Assembly: GCA_947000775.1 (NCBI GenBank)
Contig: CAMQGK010000466.1
Coordinates: 2,527,001-2,591,000, forward strand
Direction: 5' to 3'
Source of the DNA: Pterois miles
Lineage: Eukaryota; Chordata; Actinopteri; Perciformes; Scorpaenidae
DNA: 64,000 bases
Position 1 is the first letter of the stretch; each line of letters begins with the position of its first letter. The notes below the pieces were generated by a model. That model ran no database searches and was not told the origin of the DNA. It worked only from the letters and a program-made list of their open reading frames with translations. Below are positions 1 to 12,565 of the stretch, piece by piece. The translations under genes and the position numbers were made by a program.

Positions 1-295
1 CAGAAGGTAGAGCAGGTCATCCACCAATCCAAAGATCGGTGGTTTGATCCCGGCTGCTCTGGCCACATGCCGATGCATCCTTGAGCAAGATGCATAACTC
101 CAAATTTACACTCTAAGGCATAGCCATTGGTGTCTGAATTAGTATTTAGATTACATCCTGGTGGGCGGGTTGGCACCTTGCATGGCAGCCTCGGGCATCA
201 GTGTGTGAATCGGTGAATGCTGACATGTAGTGTAAAGAGCTTCGAGTGGTTGGAAGACTCAAAAAGCCCTACATAAATGCAAGTCCATTTGCCTC
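1..295 (+). repeat. SINE-like dispersed repeat, cut by window start
   Basis: The start reads like the body of a common fish tRNA-related repeat: a B-box-like GGTTTGATCCC near 50, then text on a bracketing TTGAGCAAGA motif, GGGCGGGTTGGCACCTTGCA, and a tail that ends ATAAATGCAAGTCCATTTGCC. The 5' end (A box) lies outside the window. About 55 bases near 105-160 do not fit the family as I remember it and may be a small insertion. No coding potential. Confidence 0.6.
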
Positions 296-1576
296 CATGA
301 TTTTGCAGTTACTTGTTAATTTACGTATTCTGGTATCACAGTCTTGAGACAGAATTGTGCGGCAGAGAGTAATTAACATCGTCTAGTAATGAATGTATCG
401 GTCTGTAAATCCTCAGAGGTCCTCGTCAGTCTTTGTTTACTGCACTATATTATTTACAGATTCCCTTTGAGGACGCTGACGCACGCAGGAAATGAACACA
501 AAGCTATACAAACACAGGCACAGAGTCAAGTTAATCTGGTGTGTGTGCATACATGACTATGAAAGCAGAATGGTGTATGTACAGGCATGCTCAGAGTTGT
601 ACATGTGCAACCTCTCTCCTGTCATAAAGTTATAAATAACGAGTCATTCCATCTTTGATAAAGTAGCCAAACCACATCCACGACCTTTGAATCATTGAGA
701 CACTCAGCTATTCAGACATCACAAGTTGTGATTTTCAAATCATCAGACAACTAAGACAACTTCATGCGCTACTTGCCCGTTAACCGAATGTGTTAACGGA
801 ATGAACCAGCAACTCTGGGAAAGAGTGAGTCAGTCAGTGAGTGTTGTAACATGACGTTGCATGAATACTTAAAAGTCGAGACAGTACGTCTGGGCTTCAT
901 CAATAATGACTGTTGACGAGTGCAGTGATAGGCTATCATGATTAACTATCATTAATGTCACACAGAGTGCTTGTTGGATTGGAAAAACTGGGTGAGCTGA
1001 TTTTATTTGACGGTGCAGACCCTGATCGAATTAAAACATTTCAGTTTATATGTTTAACTCTATCTTACCTGTACAACGTTAATGGTCTTTTTCACTCTAA
1101 CTGAATTACAACCTTCGACTAGAGTTTGAATATCACACCAGTGGACCTTTTTCATGGCAAATATTATTCCATGTCCAAGCAGAAAACGCACAGGTATGAT
1201 TACTATAATTTAGGGTTGAACCTGAATAGTTAACAATTCAATCTAAGGAATCTGATTCAACCCATCGCAGTGACGGAAAATGTGGTTATGAAACAAAGCT
1301 ACCGGCTATATGAGGGTGTTGAATGTCTGATTTTACATAGAGTTGCTTGATTTCTCCCAATAAATCATGATATGCTGATAGAACATGTTAATGTGATGAA
1401 AATCACATTGACATGCTCTCAAACCTCCAGTACACGCAGACACAAACGGTGTTGTTGAATGATAATAAGATACATCTTTTTCTCATTTGCAGGGATGTGT
1501 GTTCATAACGTGATGCAGCACGGGACTTGCCCACTTCCTAAAACGTTAATGAAACTCATTCATATAGTTTACAGAG

Positions 1577-1579
<3 letters not shown>
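296..1579. other. Non-coding stretch, nothing recognised
   Basis: No ORF of interest, no splice-flanked coding segment and no repeat family that I can name. Probably intergenic or intronic unique sequence. Confidence 0.5.
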
Positions 1580-1628
<49 letters not shown>

Positions 1629-1913
1629 CTTGTACAGCTATCTTTGTGAGGACCATTTTGAGTTTTAGACCATCAGAGTGAGGACATTTTTGGAAAGTGA
1701 GAACATTTTCGCCGGTCCTAACCTTTGGGCAGACCTTCAAAGGCCTGATTGAGGGTTTAAAGTTGCCTTTAAGGTCCAAGTTAGAATTAGTTTTAGGTTT
1801 AGGTTAGGTTTAGGGTTGGGGTCAGGCATTTAGTTGTGATGGTTAAGGTTAGGGCAAGGGGCTAGGGAATGCATTATGTTGATTAGTGTCCTCATGAAGA
1901 TAGGAATACACAG

Positions 1914-1972
<59 letters not shown>
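1580..1972. repeat. Dispersed repeat module sandwiched between two (TG)n arrays
   Basis: A (TG)n array at 1580-1627 is followed by about 285 bases that begin TTTGTGAGGACCATTTTGAG and end GTGTCCTCATGAAGATAGGA, then a second (TG)n at 1915-1972. GTGAGGAC and GTCCTCA mark the two sides in opposite orientation. The middle carries degenerate TTAGGTTTAGGTTAGGG text. This layout recurs at 22754-23196 and I recognise it as a widespread fish repeat. The apparent ORFs here only read the TG tract as Cys-Val or Thr-His. Confidence 0.6.
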
Positions 1973-1974
<2 letters not shown>

Positions 1975-2695
1975 ATAGAGAGAAAGAAACAGAGCACTTC
2001 CGCCAAACAAGACATTTGTTTCATCTGAACATCAAAAGCGCTTTGCTCTTTTATGATTGCTTCAGATTTCACAGTCCTCTCTTGCCACAGGCCTCGAATG
2101 TATATTTTATTAAAGAGATTAACTTTCTCTTGTCATTTATATTAACATCGAAAAAACGATTTAAACTGACAGTGCAGTGAGCTAGCTAGCTGCACCATGC
2201 TGTTTGTTTTCTCCGCTCTTTATTGTATAGGTTATGTACAGTAGATGCATTTATGAAAACAAAATGTGCAGTGAAAATGTGCGCATGTCACGCTTACTGT
2301 GATATGGCTGCGGGGATCCCTGTTGGTAGGATGAGCATTAATTAATTGCGTTTATGAGCTAAACTACGTCACTCTTTTTGTAATTACTCTGCTTTAAGTG
2401 TTCTCACTTGAACACCATTATGGGTTGTTTTAATTTTTATTTCATTTTTGAGCACTGGGTGGTGATTGAACAATCACAGCTGCTGCTGATTTACAGATGC
2501 TTGTGTTATGAATGAAGGACACTACTGTATGGCTGCTAATAATAGTCGCAGTTGTAAGTACTGGTATGTATAGAATAGGTGGTATGGAATTGTTCTGAGG
2601 TCTTTGCCAATCCAGCACACACTTTGGGTGTCAATGTGTCAGATATCAATATGCAAACAGTTGACTGATGTTATGTCTATATGTGGAAGAGGAAT
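1973..2695. other. Non-coding stretch, nothing recognised
   Basis: AT-rich sequence without a coding signal or recognisable repeat. Confidence 0.5.
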
Positions 2696-2699
2696 TAAG

Positions 2700-3000
2700 G
2701 CTTCCAGTCCAATTCCAATTTTATTTTTATTGTCACATATTGTACATGGCGGAGCACAGCACACAGTGAAATTTAGCTACTGCATTGAAACCGTCCTACT
2801 ATATATTAGGAACAGTGAGCAGCAACTATACAGCACCCACGGAGCAGTTTTTGGGGTCGCTGCCTCGCACAAGGCCCCCTCAGCAGCACCCAGGAGGCAA
2901 ACTGGCACCTCAGCAGCTACCAGTCCACACGGCGATTCACGTTCTGGTACTGGTACGATTCCCAAGCCAAGTCCCGACACACTGAGCTACTGCTGCCGTG
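2700..3000 (-). mobile_element. Old SINE copy, related to the 9.6 kb SINE
   Basis: On the minus strand a degraded tRNA-like head (GGCAGCAGTAGCTCAGTGTG) is followed by text matching the 9602 SINE body: the CTGGTAGCTG/GCCAGTTTGCC stretch, then a leader like AACTGCTC. It is far more diverged than the copies at 9602, 27929 and 44727, so it is an older insertion or a sister subfamily. Short ORFs on both strands here are artefacts of the SINE. Confidence 0.6.
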
Positions 3001-3407
3001 TGCATGTATGCACAGTTTAATAAGGCTTGAGATTCATAAAACATGTACACATGGGTTTAGAAGCCTGATGCAAAGAGTATGTAAGCATTTTTCTTCCTTT
3101 GCGGAGGACTAAAACTTAATATATACACACAGTTTTATATATCTGGCCCCTGGCATTTCTGATTGTAACGACGAGGCAAAATCTTATTTGAATCTTGGTT
3201 GGAATACTAAAGATTTTTTTAATTTCTCCTCTGTGAACTATTATATCTTAAGACAGTGGTTCCCCCAGTGGCCTGGGTGGGGGGCGGCAAGGCTAAATAT
3301 AAATGATGCATGGTTTTGCATTTGCCTGGGGGTTGAGGCCTTGAAAATATTTTTATCTACTAAAGGGGAGCCCTGAAGAAATGGTTAGGGAAACTGAGTA
3401 AGTCTGC

Positions 3408-3452
<45 letters not shown>

Positions 3453-4156
3453 AGAGACAAAGACAGACGAAATCATTTTCCTGCATTTAGAGTACACAGC
3501 ACCTCGCTGTGAGCGGGAAACATGGCCTGTTCTATCATCATAAGCAGTACGACTTGGAATTACCGAACAGCTAATTTAGCATGCTGCTGCTGTTCTGCTC
3601 TGTACTGCAAACAAAATGTTTACACAAGTGAGAAATTAATTGTGGATCCTTCAGTTTTTGCTGTGCTTGCAATGAAAAAATGTCTGTGATTGTAGGGAAT
3701 TGCTTATTTGCCAGTCAATTGCAGGTTTTGCTGATAACAGTGGAAAAAAGCTTTGTGTGCAAATGCATGTTTGAATAGCTGCTAATGTCCCTGTTTAATA
3801 TAAATCTTTGCTTATTGCTTTACAAGAAATGATAAGTAGCAGCACTGGTCTACCCTCTATGCATTAAAAATTCATTTGGACACATACTTATTTTTCTTAT
3901 TTATGATTTATTCTGTGTTTGTCCTCTCACAGCGATATTGCGCCAGACTGCTGTGTATATTAGTAATTCACAAAACATCTGACATCCACAGGTCATGGAC
4001 ACAGCAACAGGTACTACCTTTGCAAAGCACATTTTTGTTAGGACTCGGGCAGAGAGGTGTTGATTCAACCTTGTTGGTGGAATTTCAGGGTCCCCTGACT
4101 TTTCCTGTAATGCCAGCAGCAGGTCATAGTTGTATTCAGAGAAATATCTCAGCCAA
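3001..4156. other. Non-coding stretch with one (TG)n array
   Basis: Contains (TG)n at 3411-3451. Just before it, 3253-3395 starts CAGTGGTTCCC, a motif typical of one end of fish hAT-like elements, but the remainder is too diverged to assign. Nothing else is recognised. Confidence 0.45.
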
Positions 4157-5137
4157 GCTTGGGCGATGTAACGAGATTATCATTAGACATATTGATTGGC
4201 CATGCCACTACAGTGCAAGCCCAGCGGACCTGAGACGACTCCCCGCTGGAGCAAAATATCTGGGAATTATGCATTTTTAGGATGTTTTTTTAAACCACAA
4301 TGTATTATACAAGTAGTGAACTCCTTTAAGGAAGAACTCATACGTAAGTTGTGTGCTTAATGTCAGCAAGTGTCTGTTTGCGGTCAAGAAACTACTCAAA
4401 GGGATGGCTGTAAAACGGTGATAAACACAATCCATTTCAAATGTTCTTCACAATATAAGTCTCCCTTTATTTTGTTATTTAAAAGCTTTATTATGAAGCA
4501 TCATCAGCAGCAATTTAACACGACTGACTAAAATAAAGCTGATATGTGAAAGTACAAACAGTGAAGTCGGAGAGTCAGTTAGCTACAAAAGTACTGAAAG
4601 CTGAGCATGTCTTCCTCCCTGCTTTCCTGCACGCTTGTTTGAGCGGGAGAAGAGGGGTTGTTGGTGATTCGATGGTTTGAAACCAAATGAAAAAGGAGAG
4701 CCAGAGAACATGAACAAACAAAGTGATTTGATTCAAGATGAAAACGCCACAAATCTCCGCTCCCATCTTATAACTCACCATCCAGAATACACAAGCAGTC
4801 GGACCAGAACTCCTCCAACGGTGAGCAATCAGCCCTAAATCAAAGGTAACAACGTATAGATGGTGGCGAAGACTGTACAAGGGCAGTTACTAGTCACCAG
4901 CTGATTGGTTGGAGTTATTGATCTCAGCATGTCATTGTGTACAAGAGCGCTAACTGCCTGTACGTAGTGGCCACTTATGTATTGCAATATATATGTCTCC
5001 AGTCCATAAATATGTCCATAAATATTTATCTACGTTTGTCTCTCTTCAGCTTTTTTTGGACGATAATATTGTAAGTCATCTTTTTTTCTTAAAGCAATAT
5101 TGTCCATAGGGAAATTTCAATATCGCCCAACCCTAAT
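4157..5137. mobile_element. Probable hAT-like ITR element
   Basis: The left end reads CTTGGGCGATGTAACGAG and the right end, reverse complemented, reads GGGTTGGGCGATATTG, an imperfect inverted terminal repeat of a form common in fish non-autonomous hAT elements. The interior has no transposase. An interior CAATATTGTCC near the right end supports the same family. The left end is poorly preserved, so the boundary is approximate. Confidence 0.4.
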
Positions 5138-5189
5138 CTCAGCATATACCAGACAGACTGCCACAGATGTTTATACGGACATTCATGGT

Positions 5190-5405
5190 TCCTGCGGGAT
5201 GGATTACTATGAAATTTTATAAATACATTTCCATCACCCTAATCTGGACAGTACTTTCTGCATAGTTCAAATTAGCAAATCTTAGCTCGCTAACATGCTA
5301 ACCTAAGATGGTAAACACTGTGCCTGCAAATCATTAGCATGTTAGCATTGTTATTGTGATAATGTTAGCATGCTGACATTAGCATTTAGCTCAAAGTCCC
5401 ACTGT
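5190..5405 (+). repeat. Fish repeat rich in AGCATGCTAACA words
   Basis: A run of words such as GCTAACATGCTAACC, ATTAGCATGTTAGCATTG and TTAGCATGCTGACATTAGC. The same text, better preserved and longer, is at 31255-31695. Preceded by the family's GGATGGATTACTATGAAATTT segment. Confidence 0.6.
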
Positions 5406-5509
5406 GCTGAAATGCACAACCCGTTTTCACCCCCAACTCGTCAAATACCGCCGTTTGGGTGAGTGCCCCTCGGCATCAGACACTGACGCACGAAAGCACC
5501 CTTTAGCAA

Positions 5510-5800
5510 CTGTACGTGACGAACCGGCTTTTAACTAACTCCAATGTAAACCAACCCACGGCGTTGATCTATGGCCAGTGCAAGTTCCATAGTATTAATA
5601 GCATCAGAGCCCATTCAGGGTCGGCAGAAGGGGTGGTGGATCGGTCAAACACAGTACTTCCAACCAGGAAACCGTTGTTCGTGTATCCTGTGAAACTAAA
5701 CGTAACGTTGTATAATTTTGTCACGTCAGTCGCTCGTCACGACACGTGTTGCCTAAACCTAGCTTCCTGTGAAAATAAAAGTTTATGTTGAAAGGACACG
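5510..5800 (+). repeat. Dispersed repeat family with 'cctgtgtgaaa' core, copy 1
   Basis: Shares GATCGGTCAAACACAGTACTT, a CAGGA..GTTCGTGTATCCTGTG segment and a later CCTAAACCTA segment with stretches at 25790-26110 and 45990-46395, and in reverse with 38915-39165. No ends are obvious and no coding potential is seen. Confidence 0.4.
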
Positions 5801-7607
5801 ATGCTCAAGTGTACATTGACACACTGCCCCTGGTCCCTCCAAAAGTAACGCAAGTAACATGGGTTGGTGTTTGATACAGCGATATTTGTGTAATATGCTG
5901 CAACATTTGATGAGTTGGGAGCGAGAATATGTTGAAATACAGCCTCACAGTGACAAAAGCAGGGTGGATGATTTTATAGTAAATCCAAGCAACCTGGTCC
6001 AGAGCCTACATATAACATGTGCTTTGTCTAGCTTTACGTTTTCCTTATAAAGCAACGTAAACACTCAAAACCTATCAAGAAGACTTTAATGTTGCCACAG
6101 TTTATAAGATTAAACTCCAATTGTGTCATATTTCATCTTTTCTCTCCAATTGCCCAAGCCTAGCCCTTCGAACCATTCTTCATTATACAGTATTTCTATA
6201 GAACGCTTCATCACAAAGCATGCCTGAAAAAAAAAACAACACAACAAACAAAGATCAGCTACAAAACCATATGATGCAGTACAGTACACAAACAAGTCAA
6301 AGCAAGGATAGAATTAAAAAAAAGACGAGACACAAGAGTCACAAGACAAATCACATCACATGTTGGAAAGACAAAACAAACCCACCTAACCTATCAAGCC
6401 CAGTCGAGCTTAACCACCAACCTCCAACTATCAGCAAAGACGAGAAACAACAAGAAGGATCTTAATAGGTGAAAAACAAATTGATGACACCTTGGGCGGA
6501 GCAATTCAAAGAGGGAGAATATTGTGTTTTTTATTACTTTCATTTATTCAGGGTTGTTCGACTGTGTATACAGATCCTATTTTACTGCAAGGCACTCCAT
6601 GCACCTGCACAGTTAGCGCATCCTGGAGCTGACATAAAACACCACGGTGTTCAACTGAAGCCCACAGGCCGCTCCACTGTGGCAGATGGGGGTTAAATGG
6701 CTCACTCAGGGCCACACTGATGATAGACAAGCAGCCGGAGGAGAATCGTTGTCATTCACTACAAAACATTCAGACATGCACTCTGAGGTTTTTTGAGTTT
6801 AAGTGATGTTGTGAGGAAAACTCACAGCAGCGTGTTTGCTTTTGCTTAACCTTCAGGCCATCTACAGTCAGCCACTGCAGTGTACTACGGTGTTTTTTTT
6901 TTTTTTTTTTTTACATAGTGTTTATGCACCATGTTCCACTGAAATGTGGCTGTTTTATCCATGTGACACTGCTGGTTCAGAAGTACATATTGCTGTGTTG
7001 CATTATGTAGATAGAATACTCAGTAAATGGCGTATTGAAGAACAGTGTACAGATGTGCACACCATGTTATTAGGAACCATGGAGGAGAAAGAGAAGCAAG
7101 GAAGTTGAATTAGTGCTACAAAGAAAGAAATGAGAGTAGAGTAGAGGGAAGATGATTATCAACACATAGAAAAGACATTAATAAGATCGGCAAGAGAACG
7201 GCGATGTGGCGGAGGCGTGTTTGAGCATGCTTGGCCTTTTAGCGTTTCGATATCCCCCGAATGTCAGTGCGGATTACTAGAGCACCGTAGCGAAATGGAA
7301 GCAAATAATTTGTGAATGTGAATAGAGGCATGCATGCAGAGGCGGGATACACAGCCGGGTATGATGACAAACCAAGCCTGACACCAGCCTCCCTATCTCC
7401 AACAGTTGGCCCCGGGTGCTCCTGGATGAATTGAAAGATCCGCAACCACAAAAGTCTTTGAGATGGGATACTATCCTGTTTATAGAGTGTATTGGGATTG
7501 GCACTGTTATATGGTAATTATAGTTGACTGCAATAGATATCTCAGTGTTGCTATCTATTGTGCTTTCATATAAGATATTTTCTGTAAGGAAGCACATTTG
7601 CTCTCTT
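5801..7607. other. Non-coding stretch, low-complexity patches only
   Basis: Holds an A-rich stretch around 6225-6470 and a T homopolymer at about 6893-6912. No coding region or recognised repeat. Confidence 0.45.
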
Positions 7608-8380
7608 TCATTTAAACGGTCAGTTCATGTTGTATTTTTTTTTTTGACCAAAAAATATTTTCTCACGTGCCCATAGTTGACATCTAAAGGACGCAGATCG
7701 GTTTTGCAAACTGCCTCTGAAACTTGTGGCACAACTAGGCCTGTTGCAGAGTTGGTGTTACCGGAGTGATCGAGCACACACCGATTGCACAACATACCCA
7801 CCGCCCCTACTGTTGTTTTGATTGTTTTACAGAAATAAACGCCATTTAGTTAATTTTGGCATATCAGCAGCGTGTTATCAATACAAAGTCAGGCGACGGA
7901 CACTACAAACTGACATTGAATGCATCTGCTCCATACGAGGCCTCAGAAAAACAAACACTTCTTAACTAATATTTCAGATTTAAGCCCAAAGCTATAAGGA
8001 AACCATAATGTTAATGAGGTAATCGTTGTTAGGGGGAAGGAGTGGTCACTACAAGTAGAGCGAAAGCTCTACCGGAGAGGCCAGACACACTGCCACCCGA
8101 CATTAAAGATCAAAGTAAGCGTGCTACACATATTGACCATCATCTTTTCTTGTAAAATGCCCAGTTTAATCGATAATCAGAAAGTTTCCTCACTGTCACA
8201 TCCCAAACCACAACCCAAACACAACGGAGGTAAATACAGTTTTGTATGCAGTCCTCAAAGTGCGACTCTTTGAAAACTCAACGGCAACATTTCTTTCCAG
8301 AAACACTGTCCCGGTTACTCTTATGGTTTTTCTTTTTTACAGCAGCTAAAAGACAATTTCTGAGACTAGGGCCCAGTCGT
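7608..8380. mobile_element. Probable diverged DNA-element copy
   Basis: Text such as CTCACGTGCCCATAGTTGAC, GCACAACTAGGCCTGTTGCA and CATTTAGTTAATTTTGGCAT resembles a fish repeat that I recall, but I cannot see clean terminal repeats in this copy. Treat the boundaries and the assignment as tentative. Confidence 0.35.
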
Positions 8381-8754
8381 AAACTTGTCACACATGAAGA
8401 CATTTGAATGAATCATAAATGTATTGTGTTTGGTATTTTAAAAAGCCTCAGAGTCCTTCACTCTTGACATGCCTTATGTGAGGAGGCTCTGGGTGCTTGG
8501 AGGTTAAGATGAGGACCTCGTAGATATTCCAGACTCCAACAGTCTGGACCGTTAGACACTTTCTCCACAGTGGTGTGATTTCGTACTTCTGTATGATGTG
8601 GGACATACGGTGTAAGGTTGGGTGAATCTTATGTTACTTTAAGATTTTGGACTGTCCAAGATCTCTGATATCAGATTTATGTTGTATTAAAAGTAACGTC
8701 AACTGAAGCTCATCAAGTTTGTTCTACTATTCATCTAAGTGAAGACAGACAAAG

Positions 8755-9482
8755 CTAGAGGTCGACCAATACTGGATTTTTAATGGCCAATATAATAATG
8801 CTAATTTGGAGCAGGAAAAGTCAATAGCTGATAAATCGGCTGATATTTTATCTACTTCTGCAGCAGATTGCTACTTTTGCATATGCTCTTTTTGATAAAT
8901 CTGCTTTTCTTCACTGAATTTAATCATTCATAAGACAATATCCTGAAGTGTGATTTAGTAGATCACATCATTGGAAAATTTTCGATTTATTCGCTTACAC
9001 CGGGTGATGTGTTGTTCTGTGGCGTGTGACTAGCCAGGATTACTTCTGTTGCACATCCCGTTATATTCTTAAATGCTACTCTTAGAAACCATTAATGCTC
9101 CTGAAAGTTTCCCCGGGGTGAGGAGGATCTTACAGTGTGGGATTTCATTTCATGAATGGATGCTTACATGGATGGATTATTTGGAAGAGAGAACACCAAA
9201 TTGGTAAGTAAGTTAAAGTAACAGTGAATGATTTCTTTTCCTCCTTGTCTGCCTGTCTTGTATCATGGATAAAGGGCTGATAGTGTTGCATTATATGTAT
9301 TCAAGAGATAACTTTTTTTCTCCCCGTCTACCTTGACTTTGTGTAGTATTCATGGAAAACGGTGAATTACGTCCTTGCATGACGGGTGGAGGCTGCTCCG
9401 CCATCGGACACTATCACAGCCTAGTTCCGCCGATGACAAAAGTTTGTAAAATTTGGCCAAATGATTAATCGGTCTACCTCTG
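8755..9482. mobile_element. Non-autonomous hAT-like element with AGAGGTCGAC termini
   Basis: The left end CTAGAGGTCGACCAAT is mirrored at the right end by ATTAATCGGTCTACCTCTG, giving an inverted terminal repeat of about 16 bp. The ~730 bp interior has no transposase ORF. A second copy's left end occurs at 43555. Confidence 0.6.
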
Positions 9483-9601
9483 TTCAAAACTATATAAACT
9501 CTTCTTAAAATGTTTTTGTTTTTCATAACAACTTTAAACACAAACATCATATAAATAGCCCTTTCTACATGCCAACCACACACTAAATATAAAATACTAT
9601 T

Positions 9602-9933
9602 GGGGGCGGCAGTAGCTCAGTCTGTAGGGAGTTGGCTTGGGAACCAGAGGGTCACCGGTTCAAGTCCCACATGGACCAAAAACTGAGTGTGAACTGGTAG
9701 CTGGAGAGGTGCCAGTTTACCTCTTGGGCACTGCCGAGGTGCCCCTGAGCAAGGCACCAAACCCCCAACTGCTCGGGGCGCTTGTCAGGAGCAGCCCCCT
9801 CACTCTGACATCTCTCCATTGTTGCATGTATGTGTGTTTCAGGTCTGCATGTACCATGTATGAGCTAAACAGAGTGTAAATTGAATTTCCCCATTGTGGG
9901 ACTAATAAAGGTAGATCTTCTTCTTCTTCTTCT
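9602..9933 (+). mobile_element. tRNA-derived SINE, intact copy
   Basis: Starts GGGGGCGGCAGTAGCTCAGT, with an A box (TAGCTCAGTCTG) and a B box (GGTTCAAGTCC at 9658-9668), the two internal RNA polymerase III promoter elements of a tRNA gene. A central body of about 150 bp follows, then a 3' segment GAATTTCCCCATTGTGGGAC-TAATAAAGG and a (TTC)n tail. That 3' segment resembles the tail of fish L2-type LINEs and would let the SINE borrow a LINE's reverse transcriptase (inference). The best preserved of three close copies (27929, 44727). The 80-codon ORF inside it is not a gene. Confidence 0.85.
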
Positions 9934-11488
9934 ATTATCTCGGGTTTTGGGTTTTTTCATCTGTGGCATGCTGCAGATACAGACTATGAAGACAAGTGCA
10001 ATGGGGAAACAAACAAATTTGTTTATTCACAGTATCAGACTACTACTTTAACTGAAGATGACATGAACATAAAATTGTACTGTAAACAAAATACAGTATA
10101 TTGCAATTACAGTCCTCTAGCTCTCTTTCCAAAATTGGCATTGACATCGTTGTGCAAAAAGCAAACCTGAATCATATTCATAGTGTTCAACCTCTGATTT
10201 CTAAGTAATCAAACTGGTTACAGGCAATTTCACAGGTGCATTCTGGGTGCAGGTGATTGATAATTGCAGTGTGGTATTTTAATGGCAGTGTTTAGCAAAA
10301 ACACACACAGGCTTTTAGTTATGAATCATGTGTCTAATGGAGAGTTTAATGTAAAGCAGACAATATGCTCATGTTCTAGCATACCTCGTCAATAGATACG
10401 AGTTACTGAGTTCAATAATTATCCCACAAGTTACAGATTTTGTATCTTGGCAATTGTAAATAAAATCTGTGAATCAGAGACTTCTGACAACAGTTTTTAT
10501 TTGGATTATTTGGGAGAAAGTAGCTCAAATTAAACTCAACAGTAAATGTCACCTGTAATTTCTATTTAATTTAAAAAAAAAAACCTGATCAAAAAATCAC
10601 TTGAACTCTTTAATGCACAGGTTCACCATTGTCTCTACTGGCTGTGGCACGATGTTTTCAGAGGTCGATATCACAAAAACTCAGCAGTATGAGTTATGAG
10701 TATTAGTCTGAGCGGTATAAAACTCAGCTCAACTTTCTTCCCTGTTTAAATCAACCGATTTATGTGTTCTTAAAGGGCACATTGCCACTGTATGATGAGT
10801 TTTCTGATACGTCTTTTTTCTGTCTGTGGAGGAGATGCCTCTGTCAGCAAAACACTGCTTCATTATTCATACAGATGCAGTAATGCACACTGACACCTGC
10901 TGCGAGTCATCCAGCTCAATCATACTCCTCAGCTATCAGCTGCTGTGCCTGGCTCAAGAGCAGCTCAGTGGTGGCTGTTGGAGAGGAGGGGGGGTTTCAT
11001 TCATCTTATCTGTCCAGACTTCTCCAGCAGGTTTGAAAATTTAACAATTGGATTCTTTCTGCAGCCTGCCTGACTGCACCTATTTCTTTATACTCATCTT
11101 TTCCCAGTTTCCGCTTCTCATCTCTGCTCTCTCGCTATTCCCCCCTCACCTCGCCTGTCATAAAACCGCACACATCTCTATCTGTTGGTATGGCTACCAG
11201 CTATTTCTAAACCCCACTCTGAGGGAGCCATGCTCCACCGTTCTTCATCATTATCGGATATGCAGATACACATGAACACAGGCCCTGAAACAAAATGCCT
11301 GCCGCTGTAACAGTTCCAGTTGGCGTGTACTCTGGGAGACATTTTTGTGTGATAAGGCTCTTGAGTGTATTTTTGGCTCCTCTGGAAAGAAAAGTCGCAT
11401 TTTGTTCCCTTTATGAGAATTGAGTTTTCAGCTTTGTGAACACCAGATTTAATTTTATGTCGTTGGCTGCCTGTGTGGTTCAAGTTTA
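9934..11488. other. Non-coding stretch, nothing recognised
   Basis: Apparently unique sequence. Short ORFs at 10826-11275 lack any recognisable domain or splice context. Confidence 0.45.
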
Positions 11489-11640
11489 ACCTCCGCCAAG
11501 GAGATTATGTTTTCAATTTGTTTTGTTTGTTTGTCCATTTGTCAGAATGATTATACAGAAAAACAACTGACCCCATTTTCACGAAACTTGGTGGAAGGGT
11601 GTAGCGTGGGTCAAGGAAGAGCCCAGAGTGGATCTGCATC
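11489..11640 (+). mobile_element. Truncated CCTCCGCCAAGG element
   Basis: Begins ACCTCCGCCAAGGAGATTATG and continues through a T/G-rich leader and a TTTTCACGAAACTTGGTGGA segment. The full form, with both ends, is at 39299-39872. The right terminal repeat is absent here. Confidence 0.55.
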
Positions 11641-12039
11641 ACAGAGCGGAGTACCCCTCTAGGTTCGCTTGCAACAGGTGCAGATTAATATTTATAATAG
11701 CCATATGCTTTAAGACTAGTGTTACCATCGTGACTGGGCCTAGTTTACACAAAGTCATCACAGAGAATCTGGCTAGGCACTTGCACAGTAGTACTCAAGT
11801 ACTGTGTGTGAACAGTTCAAAGATGTGAGTATTTCACATGATGCATTCCAGATATCTCGCATGTTGACTATCTGGACTTGTCAGGGAGTCTGTCAGGGAG
11901 CTACAACCAATGAGTGCAAGACACAGGTCGAGAGGATCCTCACTTTAAGGAGGAAAGCTGGTCCACCTTAAGAGAGAGCCGGCACAGATACAAGAAGTTG
12001 GCTTAGGACTTCCAGCTGAGGAGTTGTAGCTTGTAGCCT

Positions 12040-12565
12040 CCTAAACATTTATTCACCAGAAAATAAACTGTACACACACTGTCTGCTACTGCTACTGTAC
12101 TTACAGCTATAACACCACCGACAAATCCACACTCAGCACCACCACACACACAAACGGTCTGTTGGAAACTCGCTGAAGTTAAGCTACAGCGGGCACAAAG
12201 CCACTGGCAACGCTAGCAGCTGCTAACGTAGCACAAATACACACACACTGTTTGTCAGACAATCTCTATCATTAATCCAGGCAGACACACAGCTGACAAC
12301 CTGCTAAACTAAACTAAATGTGTGATGGAGACTTTTACTGGGGACAGCGAACGAGCACCGTGGCTGCTAATGCTCCCAAATGGTGAACTGGGGACGTTGA
12401 ACGCAGCACCGTGGCTGTAACAGTAGCTCTCCTGACGGTGAACTGGGGACGCTGTTTGTTGTGCTCATATACTGCAGCTGGCGCACTGCTGCATACAAGG
12501 CACAAATTTTATCATTTAACAGGCAGCAATTGGTTAATGACGGTCGGTTAAAAACGTTTTTCAAA
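12040..12565 (+). mobile_element. hAT-like element fragment (TTAACC family), copy 1
   Basis: The stretch from about 12330 (GGTGAACTGGGGACG, AGTAGCTCTCCTGACGGTGA, GCAGCTGGCGCACTGCTGC, ending GACGGTCGGTTAAAAACG) matches 59088-59350 closely. The sequence 12040-12330 looks like extra interior of the same family. The outer TAGGGATGTTAA end is not seen on the left side. Confidence 0.5.

Noticed and set aside
1795..1860. Telomere-like TTAGGG/TTAGGTT text, also at 22905-22985
   Set aside because: Irregular and bounded by repeat modules; interior of a dispersed repeat, not a telomeric array.
1459..2072. ORFs rich in Cys-Val or Thr-His
   Set aside because: They translate the (TG)n arrays. The same holds at 12712-13668, 22517-22888, 22990-23275, 32685-32915, 35668-35988, 42492-42852, 43156-43401 and 49471-49899.
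9602..9680. Possible tRNA gene
   Set aside because: A and B boxes are present, but the sequence continues as a SINE body with (TTC)n tail and does not fold as a mature tRNA.
9637..9879. 80-codon ORF, also at 27959-28195
   Set aside because: Both are inside tRNA-derived SINE copies and share the SINE text, not a protein family.
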